Shown: positions 1 through 5,081 of the stretch, one piece after another
How positions within the stretch are numbered: the stretch's first letter is position 1
How the letters are laid out: every line of letters begins with the position of its first letter
Assembly (NCBI GenBank): GCA_946887155.1
Contig: CAMPKM010000263.1
Location: forward strand, 1 to 5,081
Direction of reading: 5' to 3'
Origin: an uncultured Gemmatimonadota bacterium
GTDB taxonomy: Bacteria > Gemmatimonadota > Gemmatimonadetes > Gemmatimonadales > Gemmatimonadaceae
DNA: 5,081 nt
The notes under the pieces: generated by a model
What the model was told of the DNA's origin: nothing
What the model saw: only the letters and a program-made list of their open reading frames with translations
Database searches by the model: none
Position numbers and translations under genes: made by a program

Positions 1-2051
1 GCGGCATACTGAATCACTGCCCGCACGGCGCCGGCGTCGTCCGATTCACCCACGAATTCGTCGGCGAGACACGACCACGACGGGCGCGAGGCCACACCCT
101 GTGCCTTTTCGTCCGAACCAGGCAACCAGGACAGGGAGCCACGGCTCCTTTCCACGCTCAGTCGTGAGATCGGCGCTTCGAGAACCCGGCGCACGGCTTC
201 ATGCACCGTCATGCGTCGATCGGTGCCGTACAACTCGGAGAACCAGGAACGCGTCGCCAGGGGAATCGTCGTGAGTCCTTCCAGGGCGCGCAGCGTGGCA
301 CTGCCGCCGGCACGCGCGGCTTCGGGCGTGATGGCCGAGGCATAGCCTATCAGCACGGGGTCCTGCGCGGCGCTCAGGTGACCGTTCACGCGACCTTCGC
401 GCGCCAGCGACGCACTCACGAACCAGTCGACGTTTCTCGCCAGCACTTCCGTTGGACGGGTGTTGCCGGTCATCCTGGCGACGCTGCTGTCCCGCGAGGC
501 GCTGGCCATCTGCCGCAAGGCTCCGGCCAGCAGATCAACCGGCTGGCGCAACGCATGATCGGTGCGATACCAGCCCGTACCACCATACTCCCGGCGGGCG
601 GCCTGCCAGTCGAGGTCGTGCGCGAACTCGTGCGCCATGACGCCGCTGTGGCTCGACGGTGGGAAGTAGATGATGCGCTTCGTCGGGTCGTGGAGCGCGA
701 GGGCGCGATCGCCTAACGGGCTGGTCCCGAAGTGAACGGTGAGACCCCTCGAATCGAAACCGGGGAGTACGCGCCGCAGGTCGGTGATCGCCGTTTCCAG
801 CGTGCGCTGGAGGTACGGGCGCCACGCCGCGCGAGTCGTGGCACCGTACGTCACCGTCACGCCATAGCGGGACTGCAGGTCGCGCGCGGTCGGCGCGGGG
901 TCGCCTCGCAACCACGCTCGTTCCTGAGCGAAAGGCCGCATGGCGACACCGGCGGTCAGCACCGCCGCGTCGGCTTCGGGCACCGGTTTATCGCTGCGCG
1001 CCGACAACAGGGCGTATTCGGCCGCCAGCGTTTCTTCATTCGCGGCGCGTTGCACGAACCGCGTCTTCGAAGCCCGCTCCGCGAAACTGTCGCCGCCGCG
1101 GCGGAGCGCCGAGTAGCTTCGAACCGCAACCATGATGGGCGCCAGCGGCGGCAAGTCGCGGCCGGCAGCCACCGACGCCATGCGGCTGGCCAGGCCATCG
1201 CCCGCCCTGATGGGTGCTTCGGCAGAGCTTGAATCCTCATCCGCGGCAACGGTTCTCGAATCGCCGATCGCGGTGATTTGCGCGACGACCGCGGGCAAGT
1301 CCGTAACGGCTTCGCGTTCCTGACGGGCCGTCAGGGGCACGATGATGGGTCGTTCGACTTCAAACCGCCGCGATGAACGCCAGAGACGCATCAACTCGAG
1401 CCGGCTCACCTGGTCGCGTTCCGACGCGGTCATGAGTGAACGCGCATCGCGCATGGCAATGATGCGATCGCGCGCCTGCGCGGCAGTTGCCGTCGCGATC
1501 TCCGGCGACTGGCGCGAAACCGCGCCTGAGGCTGACGCGAGTCGATAAGCCAGGCGCACGGTCAACTCGCCCACCCTCGGATCATCAGCGGCGGCGACGA
1601 CGCTGTCGATAAGCTGCCGGTGAACCGCGCCACGCCGCGGTCCGCCACCCGGGTTCACCAGGTCGAGAGCTCGATCCAGGGGCTGGTAGGCGTCGCCGAC
1701 CATGACCCGTGCGAGCATCGCCTCACTGACGGCCACAGCGTCCAGGGGAATCAGCGAGGAATCGCGCGCCGCCTGGTCAATCAGTCGAAATGGACTGCCG
1801 AGGCCGAGGCGGAGGCGTTCGAAATAGAGTGCGGCCGTCGCTTCGGCATCGGATATGGCACTGGATGGGCGCGCCGCCAGCGCGCCCTCGAGGGAGTCGG
1901 CGAACGCGAGGTCGGCGCGCGCGTCACGCATGATGGCATGTTCGCGCTTGGTCGAGGCCGCCCGCGACGAATACGCGACGACCCCCGCGATTACAGCAAT
2001 CGCGGGCGCCAGCACCAGCATCACGAATCGTTGCCAACCGCGGAGTTTCAT
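1..2051 (-). CDS. Membrane-anchored zinc metallopeptidase-like protein (HEFAH motif), 3' end outside window
   Basis: The minus-strand frame is open from an ATG at 2051 to the window edge: 683 full codons with no stop, so the C-terminus is missing. Residues 1-8 are basic (MKLRGWQR) and 9-27 form one hydrophobic segment, which suggests a signal anchor with the rest outside the cytoplasm. Residues 30 to about 400 are mostly helical-looking, rich in Ala, Arg, Asp and Ser, and not recognised. From about 405 to 560 lies a candidate catalytic domain: a beta-rich stretch, then HEFAHDLDW at 474-482, giving the zinc-binding HExxH (His474, Glu475, His478). Glu535, in PTEVLAR, is a plausible third ligand 57 residues after His478. 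HEFAHxLD plus a Glu about 60 residues later resembles MtfA and related gluzincins (family knowledge); whether it is homologous is inference. The start is supported by AGG seven bases upstream. The frame-to-end consistency makes the gene certain; the peptidase role is likely and the substrate unknown. Confidence 0.85.
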   Translation of the reverse strand, partial: MKLRGWQRFVMLVLAPAIAVIAGVVAYSSRAASTKREHAIMRDARADLAFADSLEGALAARPSSAISDAEATAALYFERLRLGLGSPFRLIDQAARDSSLIPLDAVAVSEAMLARVMVGDAYQPLDRALDLVNPGGGPRRGAVHRQLIDSVVAAADDPRVGELTVRLAYRLASASGAVSRQSPEIATATAAQARDRIIAMRDARSLMTASERDQVSRLELMRLWRSSRRFEVERPIIVPLTARQEREAVTDLPAVVAQITAIGDSRTVAADEDSSSAEAPIRAGDGLASRMASVAAGRDLPPLAPIMVAVRSYSALRRGGDSFAERASKTRFVQRAANEETLAAEYALLSARSDKPVPEADAAVLTAGVAMRPFAQERAWLRGDPAPTARDLQSRYGVTVTYGATTRAAWRPYLQRTLETAITDLRRVLPGFDSRGLTVHFGTSPLGDRALALHDPTKRIIYFPPSSHSGVMAHEFAHDLDWQAARREYGGTGWYRTDHALRQPVDLLAGALRQMASASRDSSVARMTGNTRPTEVLARNVDWFVSASLAREGRVNGHLSAAQDPVLIGYASAITPEAARAGGSATLRALEGLTTIPLATRSWFSELYGTDRRMTVHEAVRRVLEAPISRLSVERSRGSLSWLPGSDEKAQGVASRPSWSCLADEFVGESDDAGAVRAVIQYA

Positions 2052-2056
2052 GTCGC

Positions 2057-2063
2057 TACCTGA
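2057..2063 (-). promoter_or_regulatory. Probable ribosome-binding site of the metallopeptidase-like gene
   Basis: Read on the minus strand, TCAGGT lies just before the ATG at 2051, with AGG seven bases from the start codon. This is a short Shine-Dalgarno match at normal spacing and supports 2051 as the start. The hydrophobic anchor immediately after this start agrees with it. Confidence 0.4.
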
Positions 2064-2074
2064 CCGGACTCAGC

Positions 2075-2080
2075 TACAAT
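2075..2080 (+). promoter_or_regulatory. Possible -10 element (TACAAT) in the divergent spacer
   Basis: TACAAT matches the sigma-70 -10 consensus TATAAT at five of six positions and faces the beta-barrel gene, which would give a leader of about 80 nt to the ATG at 2170. No convincing -35 box is found 16-18 bp upstream; that stretch overlaps the first codons of the divergent gene. In GC-rich DNA such a hexamer is uncommon, but the assignment is weak. I found no clear promoter for the opposite direction in the same 118-bp spacer. Confidence 0.25.
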
Positions 2081-2169
2081 CTGACCTTCGTACGTCGCTC
2101 ACGCCGGTCTCCAGATTTCGGACACCTTCAACGGCGATTTCGTCACCGGGACGTGGCCAATCACACTGA

Positions 2170-2847
2170 ATGTTTGACACCCCACGCACCAGATGGCTCC
2201 GCTTAGTTTCATCGCGTGCGAAACGTGTGCTCCGAACGGTGACCGGATACAGCAATTGGCGGCGACATTTGGTCACCCTCGCCGTGTTCGCGCCGACGAT
2301 GGCGCTCGCACAGGAAGAGCCGTCATCGAACCTGGGGCTCCCCGCGGTCGGCGCCTTTGGAATTCACGGGGGCGCCGCCCTGCTGGAACGATCGGCCACT
2401 GGCCCGGAAGCTGGTTTCCTGCTTGATCTTGGCTGGATGCGTGGCCGGTCCGTGCGCCTCCAGGGCGAAATGGCGATACTGACGGCGTCGCACACGGAAA
2501 CGCTCGTCGCCGAGGATTCTACGAGCGAACGGTTCACAGGCGACTATTTCGCGTTGTCGGTCGGGATGAGCGGCGTCTGGTTGGCGAACCGTGATGGTCG
2601 GGTTTCTCCCTATGCTCTCGCGGGGTTCGCGGTGCACGCGCTTTCGAGCGCATTCCGCAATCCAGTGCTCGACGCGCGGTACAACGCCAATCGGTTCGGG
2701 AGCCATATCGGGGCGGGTCTCCGGTGGCGATTGGGGGCAAGGACGGGCCTGTACGCAGAGGCCAGGCGCGTGGTCGCCGACGAGGTGAATCGTACGGTGA
2801 TCCGGGTGGGGGCGATGGCGTTGTTTGGAGATTTGTATCGGCGCTGA
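2170..2847 (+). CDS. Exported small beta-barrel protein, probable outer membrane protein (OmpX/OmpA-barrel type)
   Basis: 225 codons from ATG. After a basic leader, residues 34-47 form a short hydrophobic core ending in MALA before QEE, a good signal peptidase I site (cleavage after Ala47). The mature part of about 178 residues shows amphipathic strands with alternating small or aromatic residues: around 57-68, 78-101, 119-135 (DYFALSVGMSG), 142-155 (SPYALAGFAVHAL), 169-193 and 206-222. Gly-rich turns and repeated Tyr, Phe and Trp at strand ends fit an eight-stranded outer-membrane barrel; exact strand count is inference. The C-terminus (LYRR) does not end in the usual terminal Phe. The start is uncertain: no Shine-Dalgarno precedes 2170, and an in-frame GTG at 2239 would leave a textbook 24-residue signal peptide. 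It is divergent from the metallopeptidase-like gene and 54 bp upstream of the repair gene. Specific function is unknown. Confidence 0.75.
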   Translation: MFDTPRTRWLRLVSSRAKRVLRTVTGYSNWRRHLVTLAVFAPTMALAQEEPSSNLGLPAVGAFGIHGGAALLERSATGPEAGFLLDLGWMRGRSVRLQGEMAILTASHTETLVAEDSTSERFTGDYFALSVGMSGVWLANRDGRVSPYALAGFAVHALSSAFRNPVLDARYNANRFGSHIGAGLRWRLGARTGLYAEARRVVADEVNRTVIRVGAMALFGDLYRR

Positions 2848-2901
2848 AGCTGGGAGCTGGGGCTGGTGTTTTGAGACGTGTACTGATTTTGCCTCGAGCG
2901 C

Positions 2902-3639
2902 ATGGCTATTCGAAAACGTGAAACACCGGCCCGTGACGTCGGGGGCGACGTCGCTTATGCGCTCGCGTGGCTGGAGCAGCGCGGATCGCGAAAAAATCGC
3001 GATGGCATGGCGCGGTACGGCATCGTCGCCAAGAAAGTCTTCGGCGTGTCGATGGGCACGATGAAAGGTCTCGCCAAGGAACTCGGCAAGAACCACGCGT
3101 TGTCGGAAGCGCTATGGAAGACGGGTTGGTATGAAGCGCGCATGCTCGCCTCGATGGTGGGCGAGCCGGCGAAGGTGACGTCCGCGCAGATGGAACGCTG
3201 GGCGAAAGCGTTCGACAACTGGGCAGTCTGCGATACCGCGACGTTCGTGTTATGGGATCGCAGTCCGCACGCCTGGGCCAAGGTGAGCGAGTGGTCGAGC
3301 CGGAAGGAGGAGTTCGTGAAGCGCGCGGCCTTCGCCATGCTCGCCAGCCTCACGGTGCACGACAAGGCTGCGCCCGACGCGAACTACCTGAAGGGGCTGA
3401 AGCTGATCGAACGTGAAGCTTCGGACGATCGCAATTTCGTGAAGAAGGCGGTGAACTGGGCACTTCGATCGATCGGCAAGCGGAATCCATCCCTCAACAA
3501 GGCGGCGATCGCGTCAGCGAAACGGCTGGCGGGTTCCGGGGATTCCACCGCTCGCTGGATCGGGAAGGATGCCCTGCGCGAGATCACGAGCCCGGCGGTG
3601 CAAAATCGGCTGGCGAGGAAGCGCCCGCAGCGGGCCTAA
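2902..3639 (+). CDS. DNA alkylation repair protein, AlkD-like HEAT-repeat DNA glycosylase
   Basis: 245 codons, close to the 237 of Bacillus cereus AlkD. The family excises N3- and N7-alkylated purines from DNA in the cytoplasm, using a curved stack of helical HEAT-like repeats and no base flipping (established for AlkD). Alignment by eye places Trp107 and Asp111 (NWAVCDT) on AlkD Trp109 and Asp113, and Trp186 (FVKKAVNWALRSIGKRNP) on AlkD Trp187, so the catalytic Asp and both flanking Trp residues are kept. Other family-like blocks are FGVSMGTMKGLAKEL (47-61), WKTGWYEARMLASMV (72-86) and the helical pair at 135-152. The ATG at 2902 is the first possible start after an in-frame TGA at 2884; its Shine-Dalgarno is poor. 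The gene may be read through from the beta-barrel gene 54 bp upstream. Its stop overlaps the stop of the convergent ankyrin gene. Family assignment is strong; whether it is active is inferred from the conserved residues. Confidence 0.92.
   Translation: MAIRKRETPARDVGGDVAYALAWLEQRGSRKNRDGMARYGIVAKKVFGVSMGTMKGLAKELGKNHALSEALWKTGWYEARMLASMVGEPAKVTSAQMERWAKAFDNWAVCDTATFVLWDRSPHAWAKVSEWSSRKEEFVKRAAFAMLASLTVHDKAAPDANYLKGLKLIEREASDDRNFVKKAVNWALRSIGKRNPSLNKAAIASAKRLAGSGDSTARWIGKDALREITSPAVQNRLARKRPQRA
3623..3635. terminator. Short GC-rich hairpin at the convergent gene ends (weak terminator candidate)
   Basis: GCCCG, a CAG loop and CGGGC form a perfect 5-bp inverted repeat directly before the overlapping stop codons of the two convergent genes. 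Being palindromic, it could act on transcripts from either side. It lies inside the last codons of the repair gene and has no T-rich tract on either strand, so an intrinsic terminator is not demonstrated. No better terminator is visible at this junction. Confidence 0.2.
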
Positions 3640-4985
3640 CGACTGCCCAGCACCTGGCGGATGACGCCGGCGATCGGATCGGAACAATCCCAGTCGGCCA
3701 TGTTGGCTGTGATTTCCGCGCCGGCGGCAATCAGGACTTTCGCGACGCCTGCGTGATCGGCGTTCGCGTTGCCGCAATGGCGCGATCCGTGGCAGCACCA
3801 GCTGAGTGGCGTGCCGTTCCAGTTCGTCTCCCGGGCATTCAGGAGCGACCGGCCGGCGGGATAGTCGAGGATCGCCTCGACGCACGCGACCGAGCCTTCC
3901 CAGGCGGCGCAGTGCAGTGCGGTCCCGGTGCGGGGACCCGACAAGCTTGGGACGGATGGATCGAAACCGAGTTCGAGAAGCAGGCGGACGGCGGGTGCGT
4001 TGGCGGCCCAGGCTTCGTCGGTGAGGGCGCGCTGCTGCGTAGCGCTCAGCGTCGCCAGGAATCCGGGATGTTCGGCCGCCAGGCGGCGCGCTTCGGCTCC
4101 ATCTCCGACGTGGCAGGCGAACAGCAACTGTTCGACTGGCGGTGCATACGACTTGAGGACGCTCAGCGTCTCCTTTCGGCCGAACTTTGCCGCCACATGG
4201 AGCGGTGAGAGGTTGGATCCCAGCGTCCAGAGGTAGATGTGGTAGCTGCTGGGCGGCCTTTCAGCGTAATCGCCCTGCCCTGTTCGCAACGTTACGAGTT
4301 GGGGATCCCGATCGAGCATCTGGCGCGCGCGGCCGGTGAGGCCTAACGCGGCCACCATGAACACGTCAGCGGCCGCACCCCGTTCAACCAGGTACCGGGC
4401 AAGCTCGGTACGACCCTGTTCCGGGTCGGGATCGGCGCCCAGCATCCACTCGGCGGCCGTGGACCGGTGATCGATGTCTCGCGCGTCGATATCCGCGCCT
4501 GCATCGAGCAGGAGATCAATCACCGCGCGTGAACGGGCGAAGTGCAGTGGCATCTGGCCATCGCCACCGCGTTCGTGGACGCGTGCCGGATTCTTCGCCA
4601 GCATGTCGCGCAGGAGATCCGGGCGATCCAGGTGGGCCGCCGCGCACGCATCAGCGACCGCACCGGCGGCGAGCAGGATCGCGGCCACTTTATCGTCGGC
4701 ACCATACAGTGGGTGAAAACCACCAGCCCACCAGGCGCTTTTCCGGTTTGGATCAGCGCCGAATTCGAGCAGCACATCAACGAGAGCGACGTCGCCGCTA
4801 CCAGCGACGCTCACCAATGCGGGCGAATCGAAACCAAATAGCGGCTCATTGATCGCCGCCCGGACCTCTGCGCTGCCCTCAAGCACGCGTCGCAAGCCCG
4901 CCACATCACGTCGATGCACCGCGCGCTGGAATTCGTCGACAGGACTGAGCTGTTGCCCGTTCATTCCATTTTCATCGGACGCCAT
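3636..4985 (-). CDS. Ankyrin-repeat protein, cytoplasmic, function unknown
   Basis: 449 codons from an ATG at 4985, chosen because GAAGGG sits just upstream at ideal distance. A longer in-frame reading from a GTG at 5006 would add seven residues encoded by the repeat array and the ribosome-binding site itself, so it is unlikely. No signal peptide or membrane segment is present. Degenerate ankyrin helices fill the protein, about ten units: 54-80 (LLEFGADPN), 90-112, 112-135, 143-170 (MPLHFARS...LLDAGADIDARD), 175-209, 206-238, 260-281 (SPLHVAAKFGR), 284-310, 319-344, 354-384 (TALHCAAWEGS) and 391-426. Ankyrin stacks bind other proteins; no enzymatic domain is seen, so the partner is unknown. 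The C-terminal NGTPLSWCCHGS block resembles a motif I know from ankyrin proteins of environmental bacteria and carries a Cys/His cluster (397-411). The TAG stop overlaps the TAA of the convergent repair gene. Confidence 0.9.
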   Translation of the reverse strand: MASDENGMNGQQLSPVDEFQRAVHRRDVAGLRRVLEGSAEVRAAINEPLFGFDSPALVSVAGSGDVALVDVLLEFGADPNRKSAWWAGGFHPLYGADDKVAAILLAAGAVADACAAAHLDRPDLLRDMLAKNPARVHERGGDGQMPLHFARSRAVIDLLLDAGADIDARDIDHRSTAAEWMLGADPDPEQGRTELARYLVERGAAADVFMVAALGLTGRARQMLDRDPQLVTLRTGQGDYAERPPSSYHIYLWTLGSNLSPLHVAAKFGRKETLSVLKSYAPPVEQLLFACHVGDGAEARRLAAEHPGFLATLSATQQRALTDEAWAANAPAVRLLLELGFDPSVPSLSGPRTGTALHCAAWEGSVACVEAILDYPAGRSLLNARETNWNGTPLSWCCHGSRHCGNANADHAGVAKVLIAAGAEITANMADWDCSDPIAGVIRQVLGSR

Positions 4986-4990
4986 TTTTT

Positions 4991-4996
4991 TCCCTT
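4991..4996 (-). promoter_or_regulatory. Ribosome-binding site of the ankyrin gene, deciding the ATG start
   Basis: On the minus strand GAAGGG is followed by a run of A and then ATGG. The purine block is a strong Shine-Dalgarno match, about six bases from the ATG at 4985. A run of seven A, including the A of ATG, fills the spacer, so slippage there would alter the distance to the start codon. The block looks like the decayed last copy of the upstream octamer (ACGTGAAGGG versus ACGTGAGG). Confidence 0.65.
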
Positions 4997-5064
4997 CACG
5001 TCTCACGTCCTCACGTCCTCACGTCATCACGTCCTCACGTCCTCACGTCCTCACGTCCTCACGT
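4996..5064. repeat. Tandem octamer array, CCTCACGT (+) / ACGTGAGG (-), upstream of the ankyrin gene
   Basis: The core TCACGT occurs nine times on the plus strand, starting at 4996, 5003, 5011, 5019, 5027, 5035, 5043, 5051 and 5059. The last eight keep an exact 8-bp period; the first is offset by 7 bp. Units at 5009, 5017, 5033, 5041, 5049 and 5057 are identical CCTCACGT; 5001 has TCTCACGT and 5025 has CATCACGT. The array occupies the immediate leader of the ankyrin gene and ends in its ribosome-binding site. The remaining 17 bp to the window edge (5065-5081) show nothing further. Near-perfect short tandem units suggest recent expansion or ongoing slippage; a binding-site cluster is an alternative. 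Confidence 0.9.
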
Positions 5065-5081
5065 TATTGCTTCTCCCCCGG

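Noticed and set aside
201..716. 171-codon plus-strand open frame opposite the catalytic part of the metallopeptidase-like gene
   Set aside because: The minus frame has the HEFAH motif and uninterrupted 683-codon coding; the plus frame is Arg/Gly-rich, low in complexity and unlike a protein family.
1620..2063. 147-codon plus-strand open frame opposite the 5' part of the metallopeptidase-like gene
   Set aside because: It is antisense to the anchor and N-terminal region of the real gene, and shows no domain or ribosome-binding site.
2936..2954. Direct repeat of GACGTCG near the start of the repair gene
   Set aside because: Only two short copies within codons of the gene; chance is the simplest explanation in GC-rich sequence.
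2323..3096. 257-codon open frame on the minus strand spanning the beta-barrel gene and the start of the repair gene
   Set aside because: It lies antisense to two genes with strong protein signatures, and its translation is Pro/His/Arg-rich without any recognisable domain, as expected for an antisense shadow in GC-rich DNA.
3634..3640. GCCTAAC, which matches the RYYYAAC core of integron attC sites (also seen near 711 and 4342)
   Set aside because: No matching GTTRRRY partner lies at attC distance (the nearest, GTTGGCT near 3702, fails the consensus), the other copies are inside coding sequence, and no integrase is present.
4996..5064. CRISPR-like reading of the repeat array
   Set aside because: The 8-bp units are contiguous with no spacers, so this is a simple tandem repeat.

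Overview
The window is GC-rich bacterial chromosomal DNA with four protein genes and almost no spare sequence. An exported beta-barrel candidate and a membrane-anchored protease candidate point to a diderm (Gram-negative type) bacterium. The GC-rich codon use and the mix of hypothetical and ankyrin genes would fit soil or sediment phyla such as Gemmatimonadota or Acidobacteriota, but this is a guess, because no rRNA or taxon-specific marker is present. I see no tRNA, rRNA, CRISPR array, insertion sequence, phage gene or integrase.

Layout. From position 2051 leftward to the window edge, a single open minus-strand frame of 683 codons encodes a membrane-anchored zinc-metallopeptidase-like protein with an HEFAH motif; its 3' end lies outside the window. 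A 118-bp divergent spacer (2052-2169) separates it from two plus-strand genes: a small outer-membrane beta-barrel candidate (2170-2847) and, 54 bp later, an AlkD-type HEAT-repeat DNA alkylation repair protein (2902-3639). The alkylation repair gene converges with, and overlaps by 4 bp at the stop codons, a minus-strand ankyrin-repeat gene (3636-4985). That gene is preceded by a tandem array of the octamer ACGTGAGG (as read on the minus strand) which runs directly into its ribosome-binding site.

How the genes work together. I cannot support a shared pathway. The beta-barrel and alkylation repair genes could be co-transcribed because of their spacing, but their roles (envelope and DNA repair) are not obviously linked. 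The protease and beta-barrel candidates share a divergent spacer and are both envelope proteins, which is suggestive only. No known defence, secretion or biosynthetic system is recognisable. The two items most worth a second look are the protease, with a roughly 400-residue N-terminal part I do not recognise, and the octamer repeat array with an A7 tract at the start of the ankyrin gene.
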